DNA of 38,564 nucleotides from Acidimicrobiales bacterium. Lineage in GTDB: Bacteria > Actinomycetota > Acidimicrobiia > Acidimicrobiales > SZUA-35. Shown piece after piece: positions 15,595 through 24,319 of this stretch. The stretch covers positions 1 to 38,564 of the forward strand of contig JAHDBV010000010.1 in the NCBI GenBank assembly GCA_020630195.1, given 5' to 3'. Each line of letters opens with the position of its first letter. The stretch's first letter is position 1. The notes below the pieces were generated by a model, which saw only the letters and a program-made list of their open reading frames with translations, was not told the origin of the DNA and ran no database searches. The position numbers and the translations under genes were made by a program.

Positions 15595-16317
15595 CTAGCG
15601 GCGGGCCGGGTCGGCGCTGGGGCTCGCCAGGGCGGCCGACCGTGCGGCCGCGATGGCGGCGTGCAGCTGCGCCGGTTCGTCGATCCGCTCCGGGAACGGG
15701 ATCCGGGCCCGGCTCCGTCGTCCCGGTTCGACGACGTCGGCGACGAGCCCGTAGCGGTCGAGGTCGACCAGGGTCGCCTCGCTCGCCCGCCAGCGGCCGG
15801 TGAGCGCCCGTGCCATCACCACGAGATCGTCGTCGAGCCGTTCGACGACGTCGTCGATCAGGTCGTCCTGCAGGCCGGCGAGCGGATCGGGTTCGGCGTT
15901 GGCCAGATCGTCCGGTGTGAGCCAGCGGTCGATGCCGTCGTCGTCGATCCAGCGGATCCGCTCCGGGTCGACACGGAACCACGAGAAGTCGAGCGACTCG
16001 ACCTCGTCGCGGCGCCCCGGATGGTGGTCGACGAAGCGGTCGGTGAGCCCGACCTGTTGGAGCCCGGGCACCGACCGCAGTCGGCCCTGGAGCAACACCC
16101 GACCGTCGACGAGGGCGCCGACGCGGGCGTCCTGCCAGGCGCGCAGCGTGAGCGGCGAGAGGTTCGACACGACGGTGACCACCGCGCCGGTGCCGTCGTC
16201 GATGATCCGCACCCGCTCCACGACGGGCAGGCCATCGGGGTCGAGCACCGCGAGATCGGCGGAGGTCGACCCGGCGAGGGTCGTGCGGGCCCGCTCGGGC
16301 CAGGTGGGTTCGAGCAT
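15595..16317 (-). CDS. DUF2470 domain protein with FMN-binding split-barrel-like N-terminus
   Basis: A 240-residue protein. Residues about 1-125 resemble a pyridoxamine-phosphate-oxidase-like split barrel (TTLAGSTSADLAVLDPDGLPVVERVRII and DARVGALVDGRVLLQGRLRSV). Residues 155-230 match DUF2470 (DDVVERLDDDLVVMARALTG followed by TLVDLDRYGLVADV). The combination occurs in HugZ-like heme-associated proteins, but the heme-ligand region is not recognisable, so heme degradation is not claimed. The frame stays open upstream to 16695 inside the hydrolase gene. ATG 16317 is taken because it lies outside that gene and just before the domain. The spacing to the upstream hydrolase is 74 bp. Confidence 0.75.
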   Translation of the reverse strand: MLEPTWPERARTTLAGSTSADLAVLDPDGLPVVERVRIIDDGTGAVVTVVSNLSPLTLRAWQDARVGALVDGRVLLQGRLRSVPGLQQVGLTDRFVDHHPGRRDEVESLDFSWFRVDPERIRWIDDDGIDRWLTPDDLANAEPDPLAGLQDDLIDDVVERLDDDLVVMARALTGRWRASEATLVDLDRYGLVADVVEPGRRSRARIPFPERIDEPAQLHAAIAAARSAALASPSADPARR

Positions 16318-16391
16318 CCCCGTCGCATCGACACGAGACGGGCTCGCCTTGATCCCGACGCTCGGATCCGCGACGGCGGTCGTCGACCCGA

Positions 16392-17171
16392 TCAGGCGAG
16401 GAAGGCCCGTACCCGCGCCGTGAACCCGGCGACGTCGACGAGATGGGGGTAGTGGCCGACGCCGTCGGCGGACTCGAGCACGGCACCCGGGATCATGCGG
16501 TCGAGGAAGGCCTGCTCGTCCGGCCCGGGATCGGTGCCGAAGATGCTGAGGTACGGCGTGTTCGTGGTGGCGTAGCCGGCGAGGGCGCCTTCGACGACGG
16601 CATCGAGCTCGGCCGGAGTCGAGGTGAGCACGGCGTCCCACACACCGAGCACCACGGACTGATCGGCCCGCCGGGCGGCGTCGAGGCGGGCCCATTCGTC
16701 ATCGTCCAGGGCGCCACGGAAGCCCTCGAAGAGTCCACCGATGACCGCGGGGAACGCCTCGGGGTCGCGCAGCATGCCCTCGACGGCGAGGAGGCCGTCC
16801 CGGAACGCTCCGAGCTGGAGGCTCTGGTCGACACAGACCACCGCGCCGGCGGCACCGGTCGCGCCCACCGCGGTCACGACGGCGCCGCCCAGGGAGTGCC
16901 CGAGCAACGGAGCACCCAGGGCGTCGGCGTCGGTCATGACGGCGACCACGTCGAGCGCCATCGCTTCGAGGTCGTACCGGTCGGCCGTGCCCGAGGCGCC
17001 GTGGCCCCGGAGGTCGAGTCGGATCACCCGGTGGTCGGCCGCGAGGTCGGTGGCGACCGGGTCCCAACTGGCCCGCGACTCGGTGATGCCGTGGACGAGC
17101 ACGAGCGGCGATCCACTCCCCAGCTCATCCCAGTGGATCTCGGTGCCGTCGCTCGCCGTCGTGATGCTCAT
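16392..17171 (-). CDS. Alpha/beta hydrolase
   Basis: A 259-residue protein with the canonical fold. An N-terminal strand LVLVHGITESRASWD forms the oxyanion hole (HG), DLRGHGASG follows, and GHSLGG is the nucleophile elbow (Ser). The acid lies in the FGTDPGPD segment and the base is the His of DGVGHYPHL near the C-terminus. No lid insertion suggests a particular substrate. It could be an esterase, epoxide hydrolase-like enzyme or C-C hydrolase. It is probably cotranscribed with the DUF2470 gene downstream and is divergent from the small conserved gene at 17267. Confidence 0.92.
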   Translation of the reverse strand: MSITTASDGTEIHWDELGSGSPLVLVHGITESRASWDPVATDLAADHRVIRLDLRGHGASGTADRYDLEAMALDVVAVMTDADALGAPLLGHSLGGAVVTAVGATGAAGAVVCVDQSLQLGAFRDGLLAVEGMLRDPEAFPAVIGGLFEGFRGALDDDEWARLDAARRADQSVVLGVWDAVLTSTPAELDAVVEGALAGYATTNTPYLSIFGTDPGPDEQAFLDRMIPGAVLESADGVGHYPHLVDVAGFTARVRAFLA

Positions 17172-17254
17172 GGCCCGGATCGTGCCACAACCGTGGCCGT
17201 CCCCTCACCCGGGGGTCGCCGACCCGGTCACCGGGACGTGCCGGCACCGAGGGC

Positions 17255-17269
17255 TACGCTCGTGTCGTG
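17255..17269 (+). promoter_or_regulatory. -10 box of a leaderless GTG start
   Basis: TACGCT at 17255-17260, exactly 6 nt, then GTG 17267. Confidence 0.5.
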
Positions 17270-17632
17270 GTTCGTTTCGACGTCGATCGCTCCGCATTCA
17301 CCACCACGGTCGAGATCGCCGGTTGGGATCGCGTCTGGGCCCTGACGACGGGTGAGACCCGACCGCTCGCCGATGTCACCGCGGCGGCGGTCGTGAACCG
17401 GTCCGATGCGCCGTTCATGTGGCGTGCCCCGGGCACCGGCCTGCCCGGCGTGATCATGGCGGGCACCTTCCGACGGCACGGGCGCAAGGAGCTGTGGCAC
17501 TTCCGTAAGGCCGAACGCCTGCTGCGGGTCGAGTTCTCCGCTGCCGATCGCTGGGACGCCTGGCTGCTGGAGGTCGCCGACCCGGATGCGGCGGTCGCGT
17601 CGTTGTCGGCGGCGCCCTGTTTCGACCGCTGA
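17267..17632 (+). CDS. Small conserved actinobacterial protein of unknown function
   Basis: A 121-residue protein with no transmembrane segment. The first half has alternating strands (VRFDVDRSAFTTTVEIAG, then PLADVTAAAVV). A central MWRAPGTGLPGVIMAGTF motif follows, then RKELWHFRKAERLLRVEF and an ending ADPDAAVASLSAA. From memory, a family of actinobacterial hypothetical proteins shares the RAPGTGLPGVI-x-GT core and may have a PH-like fold. No catalytic motif is visible. GTG 17267 has a leaderless box 6 nt upstream. It converges on helD with a 27-bp gap. Confidence 0.82.
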   Translation: MVRFDVDRSAFTTTVEIAGWDRVWALTTGETRPLADVTAAAVVNRSDAPFMWRAPGTGLPGVIMAGTFRRHGRKELWHFRKAERLLRVEFSAADRWDAWLLEVADPDAAVASLSAAPCFDR

Positions 17633-17659
17633 CCCTCCCCGGGGAGCCGACCGGCGCGC

Positions 17660-19738
17660 TCAGCCGGCGAGTTCGGCCGGCAGCGCACCGGAGCGGACGA
17701 TGACGAGTTCCTGCACCGAGCGGGTGAGCGCCACGTAGAGCAGCCGGAGCCCAGCGGCCCGGTCGACGCCGACCCGTTCGAAGTCGGCCGGCTCGACCAC
17801 GACCGTGGCGTCGAACTCGAGGCCCTTCGCGGTGGTCGGGCTCACGAGGGCGATCGCCTCGTCGAGGCCGACACGTCGCCGGGTGTCCGACACGGCGATC
17901 CCGTCCGAGCGGAACCCCGCGGCGAGGTCGTCGAGCACGTCGTCGACGGCGACCACACCGACCGTCGCACGGGTCTCGCCGAGCCGGGCGACCTCGTCGC
18001 GGATCGTGCGGATCACCTCGTCGGCCCCGATCCGCCGATCGACCGCCGGCAGGCCGCGCGAGCGGATCGAGATCGGTGGTGGCACCTCGGGGGCGACGGC
18101 GGGAAGCAGGCGGTTCGCGAACTCCAGGATCGGGCCCGGCACGCGGTAGCCGACGGTGAGGGCTCGCATCTCCACCGCCCAGTCGTCGTCCACGGGGGCG
18201 GCGGATCGGAGGTGGTCGACCACCACGTCCCATCGATCGGCGGCACCCGGGGCGGTGGCCTGCGCGAGGTCGCCGAGGATGGTCATCGAACCCCGCTCGG
18301 CCCGGCGAGCGACGAGCCGCAGCGCCATCGGCGAGAGGTCCTGGGCCTCGTCGACCACGACGTGGCCGTAGCGGCGACGCACGCCGGAGAGCTGCTCGGT
18401 GGCTTCGTCCAACAGCGGCAGGTCGGCGACGGTCCAGGGCTCCTCCCCCACCTTCTTCGCCGGGCTGCGATGCAGCAGATCGGCGTCGGCCCGCTCCAGC
18501 AGGCCGGCCGTGGCGGCGTTGCGGGCACGTCGGTTGCCGAGCAGCCGTCGCACGAGCACGGCCGGTCCGACCGACGGCCACAGATCGTCGACCAGCTTCG
18601 CGAGCTCGGGACTCCGGCGCAGCGCACCCGACACCGTGGGTTCCTCGGTCGGGTCGGCGCCGCGTCGCAGCGCCTGGCGCCAGCCGTCCCGGATGAGCGC
18701 GGTGGTGAGCGCGGCCCGGCCGTTCTGTGCCGTCGTGGACCGGTCCCACAGGTCGTCGACGAGTGCGTTCACCTCCGCTGCGGTGTAGGTCAGACGTCGG
18801 GAACCGATCGGGATGACGACGTCGTCGTCGAGGGGTCGGCCCATGCCCCGCAGCAGTCGTCGCAGGACCACGGCCAGCTCGGCCCGGCCCTTGATCTCCG
18901 CGACCTCGACCGGGTCGGTGGCCCGCACCCGGAACTGCGCTTCGAGCAGCGACTCGATGGTCGCCTCGGTCACGGCGGTCTCGCCGAGCGACGGGAGCAC
19001 CGAGGAGATGTAACGGAGGAACACCCGGGACGGCCCCACGACCAGGATCGGGTGCTCGTGCAGACCCTCGCGATGGTCGAACAGCAGGAAGGCGGCACGG
19101 TGGAGTCCGACCGCCGTCTTCCCCGTGCCCGGGCCGCCCTGCACGACCACACAACGGTCGAGCGGCGCCCGGATGATCTCGTCCTGCTCGCCGGCGATCG
19201 TCGACACGATGTCGCGCATGCGGCCCGAACGTTCGGCCTCGACCTCCGCGAGCACCGGATCGGCGATGCCCACCGCCGTGGTCGACGTCGGATCGTCGAG
19301 GTGTTCGTCGAACACGGCGAGCAGCTCGTCGACGTCGGTCGAGAAACGACGACGGAGCGCGAGCGTCATGGGATCGGCGGCGGTCGCCCGGTAGTACGGG
19401 ATCGAGATCGGTGCCCGCCAGTCGACGATGAGCGGCGCGCCCTCGGTGTCCTCGACGTGGCGTCGTCCGATGTACCACGTCTCGTCGTCGGCGAGGTCGG
19501 GGTCGTGGTCGATGCGTCCGAAGCACAGCGCCAGATCGCCGACGTCCAGCGACCGCGATCGCTGCACCGCCTTCGCGGCGACGATGCGGGTGTCGACGGT
19601 CTTCTCGGCCGCCGCGCTGGCCTCCGCATCTCGGCGGACCCGGTCGGCCCGCTCGATCATGGCGTCGAGGGCGCGTCGAGCCGACCGCAGGTAGGCCTGC
19701 TCGGCCTCGTGGTCGGGATGCGGGGCGGCGGGTTCCAC
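17660..19738 (-). CDS. helD: HelD-like RNA polymerase recycling ATPase / UvrD-type helicase
   Basis: A 692-residue SF1 protein. An N-terminal coiled-coil arm (about 5-60) precedes the family segment YIGRRHVEDTEGAPLIVDWRAPIS (89-112), which is characteristic of HelD. Walker A is GGPGTGKT (201-208) and Walker B is VVVDEAQD (460-467), with GDLAQAT (489-495), an AKGLEFD motif and YVALTRS near the end. HelD releases stalled RNA polymerase from DNA. Some actinobacterial forms also protect it from rifamycins. Whether this copy does so cannot be decided from sequence. Start is GTG 19738 with a TAGCGT box 9 nt upstream (19748-19753). It is divergent from the aldose epimerase gene. Confidence 0.93.
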   Translation of the reverse strand: MEPAAPHPDHEAEQAYLRSARRALDAMIERADRVRRDAEASAAAEKTVDTRIVAAKAVQRSRSLDVGDLALCFGRIDHDPDLADDETWYIGRRHVEDTEGAPLIVDWRAPISIPYYRATAADPMTLALRRRFSTDVDELLAVFDEHLDDPTSTTAVGIADPVLAEVEAERSGRMRDIVSTIAGEQDEIIRAPLDRCVVVQGGPGTGKTAVGLHRAAFLLFDHREGLHEHPILVVGPSRVFLRYISSVLPSLGETAVTEATIESLLEAQFRVRATDPVEVAEIKGRAELAVVLRRLLRGMGRPLDDDVVIPIGSRRLTYTAAEVNALVDDLWDRSTTAQNGRAALTTALIRDGWRQALRRGADPTEEPTVSGALRRSPELAKLVDDLWPSVGPAVLVRRLLGNRRARNAATAGLLERADADLLHRSPAKKVGEEPWTVADLPLLDEATEQLSGVRRRYGHVVVDEAQDLSPMALRLVARRAERGSMTILGDLAQATAPGAADRWDVVVDHLRSAAPVDDDWAVEMRALTVGYRVPGPILEFANRLLPAVAPEVPPPISIRSRGLPAVDRRIGADEVIRTIRDEVARLGETRATVGVVAVDDVLDDLAAGFRSDGIAVSDTRRRVGLDEAIALVSPTTAKGLEFDATVVVEPADFERVGVDRAAGLRLLYVALTRSVQELVIVRSGALPAELAG

Positions 19739-19861
19739 AGCCCGACGACGCTAGACGGCCGGTGGACGTCGTGCAGCGGATTCCGGGCGCCGACCCCGGT
19801 CGGCTTTCCGGGCGTCGGTCACCCCGTGGGGGCACCGCGACGCCCTAGCCTGACCCGTCAG
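19739..19861. promoter_or_regulatory. Divergent promoter region, helD / aldose epimerase
   Basis: TAGCGT on the minus strand (19748-19753) lies 9 nt before GTG 19738. TAGCCT on the plus strand (19846-19851) lies 10 nt before ATG 19862. Neither gene has a Shine-Dalgarno sequence, so both are probably leaderless or nearly so. Confidence 0.45.
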
Positions 19862-20677
19862 ATGGGCGACACACTGACACTGGCTTCCGGACCCGTCGAG
19901 GTCGTGCTCGACCCCGACGGGTGTCGCATCACGTCGTTCACCGTCGGCCGACACGAACTGCTCCGCCAACACGACCCGCATCCGATGAAAGCCGGCTGGT
20001 ATCCGATGGTGCCGTGGGCCGGCCGGGTCGCGCACGGACTCCTCCGCCACGAGGGCATCGCCCACCAGCTCCCGATCGATCACGCACCACCACATGCGAT
20101 CCACGGCATCGCCTACACCTCGCCGTGGACCGTGGCCTCGGCCGAGTCCGACTGGGCGGTGCTGCGGTGTGCACTCGACGAGCGATGGCCCTTCGGCGGT
20201 GTCGTCCGCAGCGACGTGGTCGTGCGTGACGACGGTGTCGACTGGACGATCACGGTCACGGCCGGCGAACGGTCGATGCCGGTCCAGGTCGGTTGGCACC
20301 CCTGGTGGCGACGACACATCCACGCCGGTGAGGTCGAGTTCTCCCTCGACGCGAAGGGGCAATGGCAGCGCGGCCCGGACGGCACGACGACCGGTCGGCT
20401 CCAGGCCGTGACGCCACCACCGTGGGACGACGCCTTCTCGGGTGTCACCCAGCCGGTGACGCTGCGATGGCCCGAGCTGACCCTCGAGATGCGCTCGGAC
20501 TGCGACACCTGGGTGGTGTTCACCCACCCCTCGGATGCGATCTGCGTCGAACCCCAGTCGGGCCCGCCGGACGCCTTCCGCCACGCCCCCACGGTGATCG
20601 AGTCGGGTGCGTCGTTCCGCCGTACCGTGTCGGTGCGCGTGATCCCCACGCGACCGATCAAGCCGCGCACTCGCTGA
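19862..20677 (+). CDS. Aldose 1-epimerase family protein
   Basis: A 271-residue mutarotase-fold protein. WYPMVPWAGRV matches the family N-(P)-x-x-N/AGR element, HGIAYTSPW holds the catalytic acid His, HPWWRR holds the second His, and VEPQSGPPD holds the catalytic Glu. It interconverts alpha and beta anomers of a hexose or pentose. The following gene is a xylulokinase-like kinase with a 23-bp gap, so a role in xylose or related pentose use is likely. Many neighbouring frames are open, but the family similarity begins at ATG 19862. Confidence 0.9.
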   Translation: MGDTLTLASGPVEVVLDPDGCRITSFTVGRHELLRQHDPHPMKAGWYPMVPWAGRVAHGLLRHEGIAHQLPIDHAPPHAIHGIAYTSPWTVASAESDWAVLRCALDERWPFGGVVRSDVVVRDDGVDWTITVTAGERSMPVQVGWHPWWRRHIHAGEVEFSLDAKGQWQRGPDGTTTGRLQAVTPPPWDDAFSGVTQPVTLRWPELTLEMRSDCDTWVVFTHPSDAICVEPQSGPPDAFRHAPTVIESGASFRRTVSVRVIPTRPIKPRTR

Positions 20678-20687
20678 GGTCCGCGCC

Positions 20688-20694
20688 GAGGAGG
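20688..20694 (+). promoter_or_regulatory. Ribosome binding site of the xylulokinase gene
   Basis: GAGGAGG with 6-nt spacing to ATG 20701. It supports internal translation of the second gene in an operon. Confidence 0.7.
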
Positions 20695-20700
20695 CACCCG

Positions 20701-22209
20701 ATGTCGCCAGACCCCGCCCGCCCGCTCGTGCTCGGTGTCGATTCGTCGACCCAGTCGTGCACGATGGTCGTGGTCGACCCGGAGACCGGGGCGGTGCTCG
20801 GTCGGGGCGCCGCGGCGCATCCGCCGACCAGCCCACCGGTCTCGGAGCAGAACCCGCTGGCCTGGTGGCACGCCTTCACCGAGGCGCTCTCCGAGTTGAC
20901 CGGCCTGCTTCCCCGTGTGGGGGCGGTGGCGATCGGCGGGCAACAGCACGGGCTCGTCCTCCTCGACGAGACCGGGGCGCCCCTGCGGGACGCCAAGTTG
21001 TGGAACGACACCACCTCGGCGCCCCAGGCGGAGCGGCTCGTCTCGGCTCTCGGCGCCGACGTGTGGGCCGCTCGGATCGGATCGGTGCCCGTCGCCGCGT
21101 TCTCGATCACGAAGTTGGCCTGGGTCGCCGAACACGAACCCGAGCTGCTCGCCCGCCTCGCGATGGTGCAGCTGCCCCACGACCACCTCACCTGGCGCCT
21201 CACGGGTGAGCACGTGACCGACCGGGGGGACGCCTCGGGCACCGGCTGGTGGTCGCCGTCGGTCGGTGATCTCGACGAGGAGCTGCTCGATCTCGCCCTC
21301 GAACCCGCCGGCACCCCGGCCCCGCCCGAGTGGTTCGGTCGAGTGCTCGGCCCCACCGATGCCGCCGGGCGGATGGATCCGTACCTCGCGGCGAAGCTCG
21401 GGTTCGGGATGGATGCGGAGGTCGTGGTCGGCCCGGGAACGGGCGACAACATGGCCGGCGCGCTCGGGATCGGCCTCGGGCCCGGCGACGTCGCCATCTC
21501 GCTCGGCACCTCCGGGACCGTCTACGCCTCATCGACCACACCGACCGCCGATGCGACGGGTGCGGTGGCCGGCTTCGCCGACGCCACGGGCGGGTTCCTC
21601 CCACTCGTGTGCACGCTGAACGCCACCCGGGTCCTCGACACCGCGAAGGCGTGGCTCGGCCGCTCCCACGCCGAGTTCGACGAGCTCGCCGCGTCGTCGG
21701 CGCCCGGTGCCGGTGGCGCCACCCTGCTCCCCTACTTCGACGGTGAACGCACACCGAACCGGCCGAACGCCCGAGGCCTCGTCGCCGGGCTCTCCAACGA
21801 GACCGGTCCCGCCGAGCTCGCCCGTGCCGCCCTCGAAGGGGTGACCTCGGGCCTGCTTGCCGGACTCGACGCCCTGACCTCGGCGGGTGCGACGACCGAC
21901 GGCCGGGTCCTGCTGATCGGTGGCGGCGCCCGCTCGGCCCGGCACGCCCAGATCTTCGCCGACCTCGCCGGTCGCCCGGTCTCGGTCCCCGTCGTCGACG
22001 ACGCCGTCGCCGTCGGGGCCGCCGCCCAGGCCGCCGCGGTCGCGCTGGCCGACGGGACCTCGCCCGCCACCATCGGTGCCGACTGGGCCGGCCGCGGTGC
22101 CCCGGTCACCTTCGAACCCGAACTCGACGCCGACCGGGCGGCGGCCATCCGAGCCCGCTACGACCGGATCGTCGAGGTGTCGGCGCCGTTCGACGGAGCC
22201 GACACATGA
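20701..22209 (+). CDS. xylB: FGGY-family carbohydrate kinase, xylulokinase-like
   Basis: A 502-residue kinase with the two-domain actin-like fold. LVLGVDSSTQSC is the N-terminal phosphate loop, GGQQHGLVLLD and LWNDTT are substrate-contact segments, GTGDNMAGALGIG holds the catalytic Asp, SLGTSGTVYA is the second phosphate loop, and LIGGGARSARHAQIFADL is the adenosine loop. All point to D-xylulokinase, which makes xylulose 5-phosphate. No xylose isomerase or transporter is in the window, so a related ketopentose substrate is not excluded. It is in an operon with the aldose epimerase (upstream) and an unknown gene whose ATG overlaps its stop. Confidence 0.92.
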   Translation: MSPDPARPLVLGVDSSTQSCTMVVVDPETGAVLGRGAAAHPPTSPPVSEQNPLAWWHAFTEALSELTGLLPRVGAVAIGGQQHGLVLLDETGAPLRDAKLWNDTTSAPQAERLVSALGADVWAARIGSVPVAAFSITKLAWVAEHEPELLARLAMVQLPHDHLTWRLTGEHVTDRGDASGTGWWSPSVGDLDEELLDLALEPAGTPAPPEWFGRVLGPTDAAGRMDPYLAAKLGFGMDAEVVVGPGTGDNMAGALGIGLGPGDVAISLGTSGTVYASSTTPTADATGAVAGFADATGGFLPLVCTLNATRVLDTAKAWLGRSHAEFDELAASSAPGAGGATLLPYFDGERTPNRPNARGLVAGLSNETGPAELARAALEGVTSGLLAGLDALTSAGATTDGRVLLIGGGARSARHAQIFADLAGRPVSVPVVDDAVAVGAAAQAAAVALADGTSPATIGADWAGRGAPVTFEPELDADRAAAIRARYDRIVEVSAPFDGADT

Positions 22210-22772
22210 GCTTCGAGCGAGCCACACCGGCGGAGCTCGAGCTCGCGGCGAAGGTCCTCTCCGGCCACCCCGACGACGTGATGGCCGCGGCCGACCTGCT
22301 CGACGACGCCGCGATCGCGAACCTCGGTGAGGTGCTCGCACAGCTCGCCCGCCAACGGGCCGTCGACGCCGGCAACCACGACGCCATCATCGCCGAGGCC
22401 TTCGAGAGCGGGTTCGGGCGGGACGGCCTCGCCCATCTCCCGTGGATCGAGGGCGCCGTGATCGTGTGCCCCGGTGGCCTGATCTCGAAGTCGAAGTCGT
22501 CGCACACCTGCCGCTTCGTCTCGGTCGACGACACGTGGGTGTGGGAGTCGAGCGAGCTCCTGCTCGAGACCAAGCGCTCGACCCCCGGTCCGAAGGACGG
22601 CTTCCGGGCCGTGGCGCTCGTCCCCGTCATCGAGGGCATGGAGCTCGACGTGGTCTCCGGCAAGGCCCGCCAGGGCCAGCACTCGGTCGACAAGGTCGTC
22701 TCGTTCGAGGTCCGACGGGGCCAGCTCCACGAGGTGTCGCAACGGACGGTGAAGACCGCCGGCATGAAGTGA
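22206..22772 (+). CDS. Unknown protein translationally coupled to xylulokinase
   Basis: A 188-residue soluble protein that I do not recognise. The first 75 residues look helical (AELELAAKVLSGHPDDVMAA, ANLGEVLAQLARQRA). The rest alternates strands and loops (WIEGAVIVCPGGLISKSKSS, then VDDTWVWESSELLLET and FRAVALVPVIEGMELDVVSG). No metal-binding or catalytic motif stands out, and there is no signal peptide. The start codon overlaps the xylB stop as ATGA, so it is almost certainly coexpressed with it. A regulatory or accessory role in the sugar operon is possible, but nothing in the sequence shows it. Confidence 0.85.
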   Translation: MSFERATPAELELAAKVLSGHPDDVMAAADLLDDAAIANLGEVLAQLARQRAVDAGNHDAIIAEAFESGFGRDGLAHLPWIEGAVIVCPGGLISKSKSSHTCRFVSVDDTWVWESSELLLETKRSTPGPKDGFRAVALVPVIEGMELDVVSGKARQGQHSVDKVVSFEVRRGQLHEVSQRTVKTAGMK

Positions 22773-22832
22773 TCCGACGCCGGGCGTGCTCCATGCACGA
22801 CCGGACGGGTGCGGGCTGGCACACTCGTGGAC

Positions 22833-23375
22833 GTGACCGACGATCTCGATCTCCAGACCGACCCGGGGTGGCTCGATGAGACCGACCTCGACGTGCACCG
22901 GGCCCGGCTGCCCATCGTCTACGTCGACGCCGTGCCGGTGCGCGTCGACGCCCGTGGCGACATCACCCACGTCGGTCTGCTCCTGCGGGCCATGGCCGAT
23001 GGCACGATCTCGCGGGCGCTCGTGTCCGGCCGGGTGCTCTACGGCGAACGCATCCGCGACGCCCTGCTCCGTCACCTCGAGAAGGACCTCGGCCCGCTGG
23101 CGCTGCCCCGGATCCCGGTCGACCCGTCGCCGTTCACGATCGCCGAGTACTTCCCGGACGCCGCCTTCTCCGGCTTCGTCGACCCCCGTCAGCACGCGGT
23201 GAGCCTCGCCTACCTCGTGCCGGTCGAAGGCGACTGCGCGCCGAGCCAGGACTCGCTCGACATCGGTTGGGTCACACCGGAGGAAGCGGTCTCCACCGCC
23301 GTTCGGGCCGAGATGACCGGCGGACAGGATCGGGTCGTCCGCCTCGCGCTCGCCTCCGCGGGCTCCCTGCCCTGA
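22833..23375 (+). CDS. DUF4916 (Nudix-like) protein
   Basis: A 180-residue protein. LPIVYVDAVPVRVD, LLLRAMADGTISRALVSGRVLYGERIRDALLRHL and ISFTIAEYF-like PFTIAEYFPD followed by DPRQHAVSLAYLVPV match the actinobacterial DUF4916 family. That family has a Nudix-like fold, but the classical Nudix box (GX5EX7REUXEEXGU) is absent here: in its place is SGRVLYGERIRDALLRHLEKDLG, where only E of GER and part of the helix are conserved. It may hydrolyse or merely bind a nucleoside diphosphate derivative. The start is uncertain. GTG 22833 is 7 nt after CACACT, and GTG 22827 is also in frame. It converges on the PhyH gene with a 12-bp gap. Confidence 0.83.
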   Translation: MTDDLDLQTDPGWLDETDLDVHRARLPIVYVDAVPVRVDARGDITHVGLLLRAMADGTISRALVSGRVLYGERIRDALLRHLEKDLGPLALPRIPVDPSPFTIAEYFPDAAFSGFVDPRQHAVSLAYLVPVEGDCAPSQDSLDIGWVTPEEAVSTAVRAEMTGGQDRVVRLALASAGSLP

Positions 23376-23387
23376 GCCGGCGGCGCC

Positions 23388-24266
23388 TCAGGCCCGGACG
23401 CGGTCCTCGACCCAGGCGCCGTCACCGAACTCCGACCCTCCGTCGGATCGACCCCGGACGACGTCGAGCGGGTCCCGGAGATCGTCGACGTAGCCGAGTG
23501 CATAGGCGCCGATGCGGAAGCCGAGCAGTCGGAGCAGGTCGTCGTCGAGTTCGTCGATCGTCGACTGGTCGAGGGTGAGGTACTGGTTCTCCTCCTGGCG
23601 GAGGAATCCGACGTTGTAGGTCAGATTGAGCCCGATCCGTGTGTCGTCACTCGTGTTCGGACCACCGCCGTGGAACACCGAGCCGGTGTAGAGCAACACC
23701 GACCCCTCCGGCATCTCGGCCGGGACCGAGTCCTCGAGTTCGTAGCTCGTGCGCAGCTCACCGTCCGGGCCGGCCCGATGCGAACCGGGAACCACCCGTG
23801 TGGCGCCGTTCGCCTCGGTGAAGTCGGTCAGCGCCCAGATCGTGTTGCACTGCACCTCGTAGCCGTCCGGGAACGGGAAGAAGTCGAACGCCCACTGGTC
23901 CCGGTGGATCTGTTGTGCCGGTGAGTCCGGGCCGATCGCGATCGCCTGGGTGAGGTGGACCTGATAGCTCGTCACGTGGTCGAGCACGATGTCGCAGGTG
24001 CCGATCACGGCGGGGTGGCGGAGGAGGTCCCGGGCGGTGCGCGAGCGACCGACGATGGCGCCGGTCCGCCGCGTGGAGCGGCCGGTGAAGTCGTCGGACC
24101 CGACGGGTGTGGCCGCGATCCACGGCTCGAGCTCGGCACGCACCGCGGCGGTGACCTCGGTGGAGACCAGCCGTTCGACGATGCAGGCGCCGTCGGCCGC
24201 GAGGGCGGCGGCCAGATCGGCCGGGTCGATCGGTGCGGTTCCGTCGAAGCGTTGCAGCGTGGCCAT
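23388..24266 (-). CDS. Phytanoyl-CoA dioxygenase (PhyH) family protein
   Basis: A 292-residue Fe(II)/2-oxoglutarate-dependent oxygenase. The iron ligands are visible as QIHRDQW (H121, D123) and SVFHGGGPN (H199), with R210 in DDTRIGLNL as the 2-oxoglutarate-binding residue. VQCNTIWALTDFTEANGATRVVPGSH is the family core. It should hydroxylate or halogenate-like oxidise a small molecule. PhyH members act on many substrates and the context gives no clear hint. It lies 53 bp downstream of the GNAT gene on the same strand. An open frame extends further upstream, but the domain begins at ATG 24266. Confidence 0.92.
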   Translation of the reverse strand: MATLQRFDGTAPIDPADLAAALAADGACIVERLVSTEVTAAVRAELEPWIAATPVGSDDFTGRSTRRTGAIVGRSRTARDLLRHPAVIGTCDIVLDHVTSYQVHLTQAIAIGPDSPAQQIHRDQWAFDFFPFPDGYEVQCNTIWALTDFTEANGATRVVPGSHRAGPDGELRTSYELEDSVPAEMPEGSVLLYTGSVFHGGGPNTSDDTRIGLNLTYNVGFLRQEENQYLTLDQSTIDELDDDLLRLLGFRIGAYALGYVDDLRDPLDVVRGRSDGGSEFGDGAWVEDRVRA

Positions 24267-24319
24267 GCGCCACGCTCCCGCACCCGGGCCGGTGCGGCAA
24301 GTCGGACCGGTCGGCGCCG

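Noticed and set aside
15595..16317. Naming the DUF2470 protein as heme oxygenase HugZ
   Set aside because: Split-barrel and DUF2470 parts are present, but the heme-ligand residues could not be located.
16318..16695. Upstream extension of the DUF2470 protein frame
   Set aside because: The extension runs inside the alpha/beta hydrolase gene and shows no similarity to the family.
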